Both the position numbers and the translations under genes were made by a program. Shown here in pieces: positions 50,494 to 59,003 of a stretch of 63,472 bases of DNA. The stretch is from Eubacteriaceae bacterium (GTDB lineage: Bacteria; Bacillota; Clostridia; Peptostreptococcales; Anaerovoracaceae), in assembly GCA_029012125.1 (NCBI GenBank), contig JAQXLM010000024.1, positions 1-63,472 on the forward strand, in the 5' to 3' direction. The notes beneath the pieces were generated by a model. The model was not told the DNA's origin. It ran no database searches and was given only the letters and a program-made list of their open reading frames with translations. Numbering within the stretch: the first letter of the stretch is position 1; each line of letters starts with the position of its first letter.

Positions 50494-50985
50494 ATGGAAA
50501 AAATCAAGATTGGAAGAATTGTAAATGCTGTAGCTTTACGAGGCGAGGTTAAGGTTTACAATTACTCCGGATACAGGGAGAGATACGAGGAACTGGATCG
50601 TATCATAGTTGATAATAAAGAATATGACATTGAAAGAGTCAGGTATCAGCAGCAGATGGTAATTCTTAAACTGTCGGGAGTAAATGACAGAAACGGGGCC
50701 GAGGCGTTGAAAAACAAGGATGTGTTTATCACCGAAGAGGACCTTTGCGAACTGCCTGAGGATACCTTTTATATACGCGACCTTATAGGAATGAAGGTTG
50801 TGGATCAGTCCGGCGAAATCGGAAAGATCAAAGATGTTTTACAGCCGTCAGCTCAGGATGTTTACGTGATCAGAACCCTTAGCGATAAGGAAATCATGAT
50901 TCCGGCAGTTAAGGAATTCGTAAAAGAAGTAAATCTTGAAGAGGGCTATGTAAGAGTGGAGTTAATCGACGGAATGCTGGAATAA
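50494..50985 (+). CDS. rimM: 16S rRNA processing protein RimM
   Basis: A 163-residue ribosome maturation factor for the 30S head, which binds S19. It begins KIGRIVNAVALRGEVKVYNY and has a C-terminal PRC-barrel (DTFYIRDLIGMKVVDQSGEI, KEIMIPAVKEFVKEV). Length fits (about 165-175). It lies 13 bp before trmD. Confidence 0.95.
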   Translation: MEKIKIGRIVNAVALRGEVKVYNYSGYRERYEELDRIIVDNKEYDIERVRYQQQMVILKLSGVNDRNGAEALKNKDVFITEEDLCELPEDTFYIRDLIGMKVVDQSGEIGKIKDVLQPSAQDVYVIRTLSDKEIMIPAVKEFVKEVNLEEGYVRVELIDGMLE

Positions 50986-50998
50986 GAGGACCGATGCT

Positions 50999-51730
50999 AT
51001 GAAAATAAATGTTTTGACCCTTTTTCCCGAGATGTTCAGTGCTGTCACAGGCAGTATTCTGGGGAAGGCAGCGGAAAAGGGAATACTGGAATTCAACTTC
51101 ATAAACATAAGAGATTTCAGCAGAGAAAAGAGAGATAAGGCAGACGAATATCCCTTTGGCGGCGGACCCGGTATGGTTATGCTGGCAGACCCCATTTTCA
51201 ATGCTCTGGAGTCAATAGAAGCCGAGGGAAAGAGAATTCTTTACATGTCTCCAAGAGGCAGACTTCTCAACGAGGAGAGCATAAAGGAACTTGCCGGAAA
51301 TGAAGAACTGACCATACTATGCGGACATTACGAGGGAGTGGATCAGAGAGTGCTGGATTACTGGAATATGGAGGAGGTCTCAATCGGAGACTACGTGCTT
51401 ACAGGCGGAGAATTGCCTGCAATGGTTCTGATAGATGCGGTTGCAAGACTGATTCCCGGAGTACTTGCCGGAGAAGAATCTGCTATGGAGGAATCCATTT
51501 ATTCCGGTCTTCTTGAATACCCTCAGTACACAAAGCCCAGAAGCTACAGGGGTATGGATGTACCGGAGGTACTGCTTAACGGGAACCATAAGCTTATCCA
51601 TCTGTGGAAGTTTGAGGAGTCGTTGAAACTGACACGTAAGGTCAGACCGGACCTCTTCGAAAGGTTTCTGGAGAACCATGGCGAATTGACAAAAGATGAG
51701 CAGAAAGTATTGGAAAAAGTACTGAAATGA
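50999..51730 (+). CDS. trmD: tRNA (guanine-N1)-methyltransferase
   Basis: A 243-residue SPOUT methyltransferase making m1G37 in tRNA, which prevents frameshifting. It starts MKINVLTLFPEMFSAVTGSI and has the trefoil-knot motifs ILCGHYEGVDQRV and SIGDYVLTGGELPAM. The usual next gene, rplS (L19), does not follow; instead a HlyD-like gene begins 14 bp downstream. Confidence 0.96.
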   Translation: MKINVLTLFPEMFSAVTGSILGKAAEKGILEFNFINIRDFSREKRDKADEYPFGGGPGMVMLADPIFNALESIEAEGKRILYMSPRGRLLNEESIKELAGNEELTILCGHYEGVDQRVLDYWNMEEVSIGDYVLTGGELPAMVLIDAVARLIPGVLAGEESAMEESIYSGLLEYPQYTKPRSYRGMDVPEVLLNGNHKLIHLWKFEESLKLTRKVRPDLFERFLENHGELTKDEQKVLEKVLK

Positions 51731-51744
51731 TGTAAAATATAGGT

Positions 51745-52731
51745 ATGAAAAAGAAGAAGAAAAAACCAATAATTTTAATCTATATATTAGTCCTGATCGC
51801 TCTGTATCTGATCATCTACGTGGTGCCCAAGGTTACAGGCGTATTGGAACCAACCTACAATGTTTCATACGGTGAAATGAAAATATCCGATACTACTACA
51901 GGGTACCTGGTCAGAAATGAAAAGGTGTATGTCTCTCAGCAGGGAGGGGAACCGAACTATTATGTTAAGGACGGTACTTTGATGCGGAGAAACACAACCG
52001 TTATGGAGGTTAACGGCGGCTCAGACGGAGAGATACGCACCAAGTATCAGGGAGTTCTCGACAGACTGGGAAGTAAAGCCGTTGAAACATCGGATTTTAC
52101 CGTTAAGAACGGAGGAGTGGTTTGCTATTATGCCGATGGATATGAAGGTAAGCTGACTCCAAAGAATATGAAGAAAAAGAAACAGACTTTCTTTCAGGGG
52201 CTGAGCCAGGATAATGTTGTTGAACTGAAGCGAAAGCAGATAAATGCCGGAGAGCCGGTGTTTAAGATAGTTGACAGAACCAACTGGTATATAGTGTGTT
52301 ATGTGGACAAAACTCACAAAAGCAGATATCCGGTTGGAAAGGAAGTCAGCGTAGAGTTTGAAGATAAGACAGTAAAGGCGACGGTATACGCAAGGAAGAC
52401 CGAGGGAGAGTTCTGCAGAGTAATCTTGTCCACAGATCATTTCTATAGCAAATACGGACAGATTCGAGTTGCTGAGAATATTAAACTTGTCACCTACGAA
52501 AACAGGGGACTTCTCATAGAAAACAAGAGTATTGTTAAGGAGAAGGGTCAGGTCGGAGTATATGAAAAGGACAAGCTGGGAAATGTCTTCTTTGTTCCTA
52601 TTAAGGTAATTAAATCAGACGGAGAGATGTCTCTGGTTTACGACACCAGGTTCTACGACAGCAAGGGAAATGAGCAGCTGACCGTGGAGATATATGACGT
52701 CGTGCTGAGAAATCCAAAAAATAAAGAATAA
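51745..52731 (+). CDS. HlyD-like membrane-anchored protein of the division cluster
   Basis: A 328-residue protein with a poly-Lys start (MKKKKKKP), one transmembrane helix at about residues 8-28 and a long extracytoplasmic part. The segments VSYGEMKISDTTTGYLVRNEKVY and RKQINAGEPVFKIVDRTNWYI resemble HlyD-type adaptor domains. Similar proteins occur before ylmE-sepF in Clostridia. No partner ABC or RND pump is nearby, so an adaptor role in export is unproven; a role at the division site is possible. There is no strong ribosome site. Confidence 0.7.
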   Translation: MKKKKKKPIILIYILVLIALYLIIYVVPKVTGVLEPTYNVSYGEMKISDTTTGYLVRNEKVYVSQQGGEPNYYVKDGTLMRRNTTVMEVNGGSDGEIRTKYQGVLDRLGSKAVETSDFTVKNGGVVCYYADGYEGKLTPKNMKKKKQTFFQGLSQDNVVELKRKQINAGEPVFKIVDRTNWYIVCYVDKTHKSRYPVGKEVSVEFEDKTVKATVYARKTEGEFCRVILSTDHFYSKYGQIRVAENIKLVTYENRGLLIENKSIVKEKGQVGVYEKDKLGNVFFVPIKVIKSDGEMSLVYDTRFYDSKGNEQLTVEIYDVVLRNPKNKE

Positions 52732-52759
52732 ATTACGATAAGAAAAGCGGGTGATTAAA

Positions 52760-53464
52760 ATGTCAATTAAATCCAACATCGAGTACATTGAAGAGCTGAA
52801 GGCAAAAGCCTGCGAACAGAGTGGCAGAAGTGCAGACGATGTTCTGCTGGTGGCTGTAACCAAGCTTCATTCACCGGAAGAGATGAACGAGGCAATAGAC
52901 GCAGGGATTACGGATATCGGAGAAAACAAAGTTCAGGAGATTCTGGACAAGTATGACAAGGTTAAGCCTGTAAGATGGCATTTAATCGGTCATCTTCAGA
53001 CCAATAAGGTAAAATATATTATAGATAAGGTTTCCATGATTCATTCCGTTGATTCACTGAAGTTGGCAAAAGAAATTGATAAGAGAGCCGGTCAGCATGG
53101 TATCAATATGGATATTCTTATCCAGGTAAATTCAGCCATGGAGGATTCTAAATTCGGTATAACAACAGAGGAAACAGGCCGGTTGATTCAGGAAATATCC
53201 CAGCAATGTCCTAATGTGACCATAAAGGGATTGATGTGTATTGCACCTTATGCTGAGGATCCTAATGAAATCAGAGGATACTTTGCTGAGGTTAAGCAAT
53301 TATACGACGAGTATAAAGACTGCGGTCTTGACAGAGTTGATTTTGAATACCTGTCTATGGGCATGACTCATGATTTCCAGGTTGCGATTCTTGAGGGATC
53401 CAACCTGATAAGAGTCGGAACTGCCATTTTTGGGTATAGAGATTATAGAAGTGAAGAAAAATAA
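52760..53464 (+). CDS. YggS/PLPBP family pyridoxal phosphate protein (YlmE)
   Basis: A 234-residue PLP-binding barrel of the YggS family, which keeps vitamin B6 and amino-acid pools balanced. The PLP-lysine lies in VLLVAVTKLHSPEEM; other motifs are IGENKVQEILDKYD, WHLIGHLQTNKVKYI and YLSMGMTHDFQVAI with the phosphate-binding EGSNLIRVGTAIFG. The ATG at 52760 is preferred over a GTG 9 bp upstream because GGTGAT then works as ribosome site. It precedes sepF, as in Bacillus ylmE. Confidence 0.94.
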   Translation: MSIKSNIEYIEELKAKACEQSGRSADDVLLVAVTKLHSPEEMNEAIDAGITDIGENKVQEILDKYDKVKPVRWHLIGHLQTNKVKYIIDKVSMIHSVDSLKLAKEIDKRAGQHGINMDILIQVNSAMEDSKFGITTEETGRLIQEISQQCPNVTIKGLMCIAPYAEDPNEIRGYFAEVKQLYDEYKDCGLDRVDFEYLSMGMTHDFQVAILEGSNLIRVGTAIFGYRDYRSEEK

Positions 53465-53478
53465 AGGAGAAAAGTATT

Positions 53479-53985
53479 ATGAGTTTTGCAGATTCAATCA
53501 AAAAGATGATTGGCATCGAGGAAATTGATGACGATGAAATGATTACTGAAGAGGAGGTTAATGCTGCTAAAGCAAAGATTATGAAGGAATCAAGAAGAAC
53601 CTCTGAAAGCGACATTTCATATGACAAGGCCAGACTGACGAAGCCTGAAGCAAAGGCGGACAAGCGTTTTTCCGTTACAGGTACGAGCTCATTCAAGCTG
53701 GTTCTTATCGAGCCCAAATCATTTGAAGAATGTACTAAACTGGTTGATAGTCTAAAGGGAAGACGTCCTGTTATCATTAATCTTGAGAAGCTGGAGACAG
53801 ATGTTGCAAGAAAAATATTTGACTTCATGAACGGAGCTACATACGCATTACAGGGAACCGTTCAGAAGGTAGCCAACAACATTTTCATCTTTGCACCTGA
53901 GAATGTTGACATTGCGGCTAACCAGTCAAACAAAACTCAACCGGGAACCGGTCCTGATGAAAATAATAATCCTTGGAGGGTATAG
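53479..53985 (+). CDS. sepF: Cell division protein SepF
   Basis: A 168-residue FtsZ-associated protein. An N-terminal membrane-binding amphipathic helix (SFADSIKKMIGIEE) is followed by an acidic linker and the SepF core (FKLVLIEPKSFEECTKLVDSL, RRPVIINLEKLE, ATYALQGTVQKVANNIFIF). It shapes FtsZ bundles at the septum. AAAGGAG precedes the ATG. Confidence 0.94.
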   Translation: MSFADSIKKMIGIEEIDDDEMITEEEVNAAKAKIMKESRRTSESDISYDKARLTKPEAKADKRFSVTGTSSFKLVLIEPKSFEECTKLVDSLKGRRPVIINLEKLETDVARKIFDFMNGATYALQGTVQKVANNIFIFAPENVDIAANQSNKTQPGTGPDENNNPWRV

Positions 53986-53987
53986 AT

Positions 53988-54275
53988 TTGAAGATAATAT
54001 TAATACGAGCAATAAGCTGGTTTTCTGATTTACTGACGCTGTTGCTGTGCATTCGTGCCATATTAAGCTGGTTTGCAAGAGACCCGTATTCACCGGTCGG
54101 AAAAGCATATTACGCAATGGTAAGGATAACAGAGCCTATAGTATCACCATGTCGTGAACTGCTTCGCAGACTTAATGCCAATACAGGCATGCTCGACTTT
54201 TCACTGCTGCTGGCATTTTTCATGGTTAGGATAGTTGCCAGACTTCTGGCAATGCTTGTCTACATTATATTTTAG
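53988..54275 (+). CDS. YggT family membrane protein (YlmG)
   Basis: A 95-residue membrane protein with two helices framing RAILSWFARDPYSPVGKAYY, the family signature, and a helix region FSLLLAFFMVRIVARLLAML. YlmG proteins lie in the sepF-divIVA cluster of Gram-positive bacteria and influence division or chloroplast nucleoids in plants. The start is a TTG at 53988, 2 bp after sepF, with GGAGGG 7 bp upstream. Confidence 0.9.
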   Translation: MKIILIRAISWFSDLLTLLLCIRAILSWFARDPYSPVGKAYYAMVRITEPIVSPCRELLRRLNANTGMLDFSLLLAFFMVRIVARLLAMLVYIIF

Positions 54276-54307
54276 TTAGTTTTGTCGTTTAATTGAAAGG
54301 AATTACT

Positions 54308-54964
54308 ATGCTTACACCACATGATATCGAAGTAAAAGAATTCTCAAGATCCGTTAGAGGCTATAAAACTGAGGAAGTAGACAAGTTCCTGGATGAAATA
54401 ATTCTGGATTTTCAGGAGCTGTTAGATGAAAACAAGAAACTTCGCAATTCTGTAGCAGATCTGAATGCGGATTTGCAGCAGTACAAGAAATCCGAATCAT
54501 CTATGCTGAATACCCTGGAGTCTGCCAAGAAGCTGATGGGTGATATATCTCAGAGTGCCGAAAAGAGAGCAGAAATTATCATTAATAATGCCAATGCCAA
54601 TGCTGAGGCCATTCAGAGAGAAGCCAAAGAATCCATCGTCAAGCTGACGGAAGATGGAGAAAGACTTGCTGTCAGGGTTAAAAGCTTTAAGGAAAGATAC
54701 AGAGCCATGCTTCAGGACGAGCTTGACCAGATTGACGGTTCAACAGAGGACCTTATTGCAGAGCTGGAAAGAGAGTTTTTGCGTAAGTCGTCTGTTCCAA
54801 GCTATGATGATAGTGAAATCAAAGTCGCTGACAGAGAGAAAAAGAGAGAAAACAAGTTTGATACAGTTGTCGTAAAGGAAAAGACTCTTGAAGAAATGCT
54901 AATGGAGGATTTCGGTTCCAAGGAAGGCGATTTAACAAGAACAATTGTTGTAAAAAATAAATAA
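54308..54964 (+). CDS. divIVA: Cell division/polarity protein DivIVA
   Basis: A 218-residue coiled-coil protein that marks negatively curved membrane at poles and septa. The N-terminal DivIVA domain (MLTPHDIEVKEFSRSVRGYK, then EEVDKFLDEI) precedes two long coiled-coil stretches and a charged tail. GAAAGGAATT before ATG 54308 sets the start. It is in its standard place after ylmG. Confidence 0.94.
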   Translation: MLTPHDIEVKEFSRSVRGYKTEEVDKFLDEIILDFQELLDENKKLRNSVADLNADLQQYKKSESSMLNTLESAKKLMGDISQSAEKRAEIIINNANANAEAIQREAKESIVKLTEDGERLAVRVKSFKERYRAMLQDELDQIDGSTEDLIAELEREFLRKSSVPSYDDSEIKVADREKKRENKFDTVVVKEKTLEEMLMEDFGSKEGDLTRTIVVKNK

Positions 54965-54985
54965 TGATTGGGAGGCGGGGCAGTT

Positions 54986-55462
54986 ATGCCCCGTGATTTG
55001 TGTATGAAATATTATGTAATGGGAATCGGTTTGATTGTTTTTGATCAGCTGGTAAAGCTTCTGATAAGGTTAAACCTGGCGGTAGGTGAGTCCATAAATA
55101 TTTTAGGGGACTTTTTCAGAATTACTTATGTGCAGAATCGTGGAGCAGCTTTTAGCATTCTCAGTGGACAGAGAATACTTCTGATACTTCTGCCTGTTGC
55201 ACTCATAGGGGCGGTACTATGGTATCTGCACAGAAGCAGCCGAAAGCATCCTTTGATGTACACATCAGGTATGCTGATAATGTGCGGAGGACTGGGTAAT
55301 CTTATTGACAGGGCATTTTTCGGATTCGTGACCGATATGATAAGCTTTAGCATTTTCCCACCCGTATTCAATATGGCAGATATATGTATTACCGTCGGAT
55401 GCTTTATGTTTCTGCTGTATGCTCTTTTGGAAGACAAGCTGGAAAAGAAGGATGAGAGGTAG
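54986..55462 (+). CDS. lspA: Lipoprotein signal peptidase LspA
   Basis: A 158-residue membrane aspartyl protease that removes lipoprotein signal peptides. Four helices are visible. Catalytic Asp residues lie in GGLGNLIDRAF and VFNMADICITVG, and the conserved YVQNRGAAFSIL is present. The ATG at 54986 has GGAGG about 11 bp upstream; an ATG 18 bp further (MKYYVMG) fits the family N-terminus slightly better but has no ribosome site. Confidence 0.93.
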   Translation: MPRDLCMKYYVMGIGLIVFDQLVKLLIRLNLAVGESINILGDFFRITYVQNRGAAFSILSGQRILLILLPVALIGAVLWYLHRSSRKHPLMYTSGMLIMCGGLGNLIDRAFFGFVTDMISFSIFPPVFNMADICITVGCFMFLLYALLEDKLEKKDER

Positions 55463-55464
55463 AA

Positions 55465-56394
55465 ATGTCCGAAGAAAACAAGTTTGAATTCTTTGTAGAT
55501 GAAAATCAACAGAATACCAGAATAGACCTGCTTCTTTCGTTAAGCCTGGAGGGAACGTCCAGAAGCTTCATCCAGAAGCTCTTTGATAAAGAAAAGATAT
55601 CCGTTAACGGAAGCATATGCGACTCCAAAAAATACAAGGTCAAAACAGGAGACAGAATTGAAATCAGCATCCCTGAGCCGGAGACTTTGGAAATAGAGGC
55701 GGAGGATATTCCGTTGGAAATAGTGTATGAGGATGACGACCTTCTGGTTGTTAATAAACCTAAGGGCATGGTTGTTCATCCTGCAGTGGGCAATTACACC
55801 GGAACTCTGGTAAACGCCATAATGTATCATTGCGGTGACCGACTTTCATCCATAAACGGTGTAATCAGACCGGGAATTGTTCATAGAATAGACAAGGATA
55901 CCAGTGGCCTTCTGATGATAGCAAAGAATGATATGGCTCATGAAGCTTTATCAAAACAGCTTTCGGAGCATTCCATAACTCGAAAATACATGGCCCTGGT
56001 ATATGACAATATTAAGGAAGAATCAGGAACTGTAGACGCTCCGATCGGTAGGGATCCCAAAAACCGACTGAGACAGGCTGTAACCGACCAGAACAGCAAA
56101 AGAGCTGTAACCCACTACAGGGTTCTTGAGCGTTTCGGAAAGTATACTCTTATAGAGGCTCAGCTGGAAACAGGCAGAACTCACCAGATCAGGGTTCATA
56201 TGGCACATATCAAGCATCCTCTTGTAGGGGATATGGTTTACGGACCGCGTAAGCAATCTATAAACGTAGAGGGTCAGATGCTGCACGCAAAGGTTTTGGG
56301 TTTTGTTCATCCACGAACCGGAGAATACATGGAATTTGACAGTCAACTGCCGGAATACTATCAGGAGGTGTTACAATGGCTAAGAAAACAATGA
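55465..56394 (+). CDS. RluD-type 23S rRNA pseudouridine synthase
   Basis: A 309-residue pseudouridine synthase of the RluA/RluD family. An N-terminal S4 domain (RIDLLLSLSLEGTSRSFIQKL) is followed by the catalytic domain: LLVVNKPKGMVVHPA, and the active-site Asp in RPGIVHRIDKDTSGLLMIAK. Later comes LETGRTHQIRVHMAHIKHPL. It starts 2 bp after lspA and overlaps the flavin reductase gene by 19 bp. Confidence 0.94.
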   Translation: MSEENKFEFFVDENQQNTRIDLLLSLSLEGTSRSFIQKLFDKEKISVNGSICDSKKYKVKTGDRIEISIPEPETLEIEAEDIPLEIVYEDDDLLVVNKPKGMVVHPAVGNYTGTLVNAIMYHCGDRLSSINGVIRPGIVHRIDKDTSGLLMIAKNDMAHEALSKQLSEHSITRKYMALVYDNIKEESGTVDAPIGRDPKNRLRQAVTDQNSKRAVTHYRVLERFGKYTLIEAQLETGRTHQIRVHMAHIKHPLVGDMVYGPRKQSINVEGQMLHAKVLGFVHPRTGEYMEFDSQLPEYYQEVLQWLRKQ

Positions 56395-56984
56395 AGCCGG
56401 GAACTATGCTAAATCCCGTCCCTGCGGTGATGGTTTCCTGCGGAGAAGGTGAAGAAGCTAATATTATTACAATAGCATGGACCGGAATTATTAACTCTGA
56501 GCCACCTGTCACCTATGTTTCCGTCAGGAAATCAAGACACTCTCACAGACTGATAAGTGAATCAGGAGAATTTGTAATTAACCTGACCACTGAGGCTTTG
56601 GCCAAGGCAACGGATTTCTGTGGAGTAAAGTCCGGTAGAGATTTGGATAAATGGAAGATTACAGGACTTACAAAGGAAGCAGCATCCCTGGTAAGCTGTC
56701 CAATGATAAAGGAAGCTCCGGTAAATCTTGAATGCAAAGTTATGGAGATAAAGGAATTCCCGACTCATGACATGTTTATAGCCGAAATTGTCAGCGTTCA
56801 TGCTGACGAAAGCCTTTATGATGAAGGTAACAGAATACGTCTGGACAGAGCAGGACTTATTGCATATAATCACGGCGAGTATTTCGGCCTGAAACCCATG
56901 CCACTGGGTAAATTCGGCTATTCCATTATGAAGCCTAAGACCAGAAGAAGAATTAACAGAGAAAAAAGAAACAGGCGGGGATAA
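56376..56984 (+). CDS. Flavin reductase family protein
   Basis: A 202-residue FMN-binding split-barrel protein of the flavin reductase-like family (PVPAVMVSCGEGEEANIITI, SVRKSRHSHRLISESGEFVI, ATDFCGVKSGRDLDKW). Such proteins reduce flavins with NAD(P)H or act as flavoredoxins in anaerobes. The start is set by GGAGG in CAGGAGGTGTTACA before ATG 56376, within the end of the RluD-type gene. The C-terminus is basic (RRRINREKRNRRG). Confidence 0.87.
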   Translation: MAKKTMKPGTMLNPVPAVMVSCGEGEEANIITIAWTGIINSEPPVTYVSVRKSRHSHRLISESGEFVINLTTEALAKATDFCGVKSGRDLDKWKITGLTKEAASLVSCPMIKEAPVNLECKVMEIKEFPTHDMFIAEIVSVHADESLYDEGNRIRLDRAGLIAYNHGEYFGLKPMPLGKFGYSIMKPKTRRRINREKRNRRG

Positions 56985-57014
56985 CACCCCACCCGGCTGA
57001 TTCATATCGATTGG

Positions 57015-57212
57015 TTATAAAATATTTGCGTTGTTTTTAGCTTGATTAAGAGCGCTAAGCCTATCGTCATTTGAGTCCTTTCTTTGATTATATGATAATT
57101 TAATGAATTCGAGACATTTTTCGCAAACATATCCACCCTTAAAAGATATGGTACTATACTGATCGGTTTCACATAGTGAACAGTTACAGCTTTGGTAATG
57201 ATATGATCTCAC
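57015..57212 (-). CDS. CsfB/Gin-like zinc-binding anti-sigma factor candidate
   Basis: A 65-residue protein starting at a GTG (57212) with AAGGGAGG 5-6 bp upstream. It has two CxxC pairs separated by 15 residues (CSLCET...GGYVCEKC). Bacillus CsfB/Gin, the sigma-G inhibitor, is 64 residues with, from memory, the same C-x2-C-x15-C-x2-C pattern, so a Gin-like role in the forespore is plausible. Spo0A and SpoVA are in the same window. The sequence is short and the link rests on size and cysteine spacing. A weak sigma-F-like element (GTATT, 16 bp, TGATATATCA) lies upstream at 57273-57303 on the minus strand. Confidence 0.55.
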   Translation of the reverse strand: MRSYHYQSCNCSLCETDQYSTISFKGGYVCEKCLEFIKLSYNQRKDSNDDRLSALNQAKNNANIL

Positions 57213-57375
57213 GTCTGCCTCCCTTCTGACCAATCGACGGGGCAAAGCAGCTTGTGGGAACTGTCAAGGATATGATATATCAGGCAAAATGCCTTTGCAA
57301 TACAGTTGCAGGAAGTTACTAGAAAATTGTAGAAAAAAAGTAAAAAAATGCAAATTTAAAGGAGATTGATGCGTA

Positions 57376-58224
57376 ATGTTTGAAAATTTTGCAATGGAAA
57401 CCAGGAACAGAGAGGTTGTGGGATATCGCTTTGATTGTGATAACCCAAAGGCTGTACTGTGCATTATTCACGGAGTAGGTGAGCATGCGGGAAGGTATAG
57501 AAGAATGGCATCTATGCTGGCAGAAAGCGGTATAGCTACAGTTGCCTTCGACCTTAGAGGTCACGGCATTTCCCAGGGTAAAAGAGGAGACTGTGCTCCC
57601 AGACAACAGGTTCTTGAAGATGTGGATGCTTTGATAGAATACGCACAGAGGTTCTATCCGGAATTGCCTGTAACCCTTTACGGACACAGCATGGGTGGGA
57701 ATATCTGCCTCGACTACAAGGCCAGGGGAAATAACAATTCATTACCGGAAAAATACATTGTGTCTGCACCTTGGATTAAGCTGGTGAAGGATTTTCCAAA
57801 GCCTGTAGTTTCTATGCTTAGAGCAGCAAGCAAGATAGCTCCGAGGGTGACTATTTCCCAGAGCTTTCCTGAAGAACAGTTGGGAAATCTGATTAATGTG
57901 AGACCTTATGACGACGATCCTCTGGTACATAACACAATCAGCCTTCGCTGCGCCGCGGAGTGCTTTGATAAGGGGAACGAAATATTTGAAGGCGCAAACT
58001 ACGATAACCACAACACCGACGGCAAACCGTTTTTGCTGATGCATGGTGATGAGGATAAAATCTGCTCTGTAGAGGGAAGCAGAGCAGTAGCCGCACGTAT
58101 GAAGGATTCAGAAGGCTTCAGATACGTTGAATGGCATGGCTACTACCACGAAATTCATAACGGTGGTAAGGACGTTACAGGGGATGAAGTAATATACGCG
58201 ATTAAGGATTTTATCCTTGCGTAG
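57376..58224 (+). CDS. Alpha/beta hydrolase, monoacylglycerol-lipase-like
   Basis: A 282-residue serine hydrolase. Oxyanion-site HGVGEHAGRY and FDLRGHGISQGKRGD are followed by the nucleophile in LYGHSMGGNICLDY, the acid in LMHGDEDKICSVEG and the catalytic His in YHEIHNGG. This resembles bacterial monoglyceride lipases or lysophospholipases. It has no signal peptide and is probably cytoplasmic. It lies 14 bp before the alarmone synthetase gene. Confidence 0.9.
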   Translation: MFENFAMETRNREVVGYRFDCDNPKAVLCIIHGVGEHAGRYRRMASMLAESGIATVAFDLRGHGISQGKRGDCAPRQQVLEDVDALIEYAQRFYPELPVTLYGHSMGGNICLDYKARGNNNSLPEKYIVSAPWIKLVKDFPKPVVSMLRAASKIAPRVTISQSFPEEQLGNLINVRPYDDDPLVHNTISLRCAAECFDKGNEIFEGANYDNHNTDGKPFLLMHGDEDKICSVEGSRAVAARMKDSEGFRYVEWHGYYHEIHNGGKDVTGDEVIYAIKDFILA

Positions 58225-58238
58225 GATTGGAGTAAAAA

Positions 58239-58916
58239 ATGAGTGATGAAAGAACAAGTGTATTAATGAAAGAATTGCTGCCGGAGGATCCGGTTGAGAG
58301 AGACAAAATGCTGGATGAACTGGATATTCTGCTGATGAGGTATGAATCCGCATTGCGTGAAATAAGAACAAAGTTCGAAATTCTAAATGATGAACTTTCA
58401 CTGCTGGGCCATCAGAATCCTATAGCATCCATATCTTCGAGAAGAAAGACCACTGCGGGAATTCTGGAAAAACTTAAAAGACAGGGCTTTCCTCTTTCTC
58501 TGGAATCCATAGAAGAAAACCTTACGGATGTAGCGGGTATCAGAATTATATGCTCCTTCATGGATGATATCTATAAGGTGGCAAGAATGCTGGCGCAACA
58601 GGACGATATCAAAGTTCTCACAGTTAAGGATTACATAGCAAATCCTAAGCCTAACGGATACAGAAGCTATCACATGATAGTTGAGGTACCTGTTTTCTTC
58701 TCAAACGAGAAGAGACCTATGAAGGTTGAGGTGCAGATAAGAACTATAGCTATGGATTTCTGGGCAAACCTTGAACATAGAATGAGATACAAAAAAGACA
58801 TCAAGGAAGCTGATGAAATTATGGAAGAACTTAAGGAATGTGCTGAAAATATTGCCGAAACTGACGCGCAGATGATGATTATCAGAGAAAAAATAAGACA
58901 GATTCAGGAACAGTAA
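58239..58916 (+). CDS. Small alarmone synthetase (RelQ/YjbM-like GTP pyrophosphokinase)
   Basis: A 225-residue RelA/SpoT-homology synthetase without hydrolase or regulatory domains. Motifs are SSRRKTTAGILEKLKRQGFP, DVAGIRIICSFMDDIYKVA, NPKPNGYRSYHMIVEVPVF and VEVQIRTIAMDFWANLEHRMRYKK. It makes (p)ppGpp from GTP or GDP and ATP. The length fits RelQ-type enzymes (about 210-230). A terminator follows. Confidence 0.93.
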   Translation: MSDERTSVLMKELLPEDPVERDKMLDELDILLMRYESALREIRTKFEILNDELSLLGHQNPIASISSRRKTTAGILEKLKRQGFPLSLESIEENLTDVAGIRIICSFMDDIYKVARMLAQQDDIKVLTVKDYIANPKPNGYRSYHMIVEVPVFFSNEKRPMKVEVQIRTIAMDFWANLEHRMRYKKDIKEADEIMEELKECAENIAETDAQMMIIREKIRQIQEQ

Positions 58917-58943
58917 AGTACAATTTCCAACCATAACGACAGG

Positions 58944-58994
58944 GTGGCTGCATGCATTGGGAGAATCACTCCGATGATACAGCCACTTTTTTAT
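58944..58994 (+). terminator. Terminator after the alarmone synthetase gene
   Basis: A 7-bp stem GTGGCTG / CAGCCAC (58944-58950 with 58980-58986) with a partly structured 29-nt loop is followed by TTTTTTATT. Confidence 0.78.
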
Positions 58995-59003
58995 TGGAAT
59001 TAT

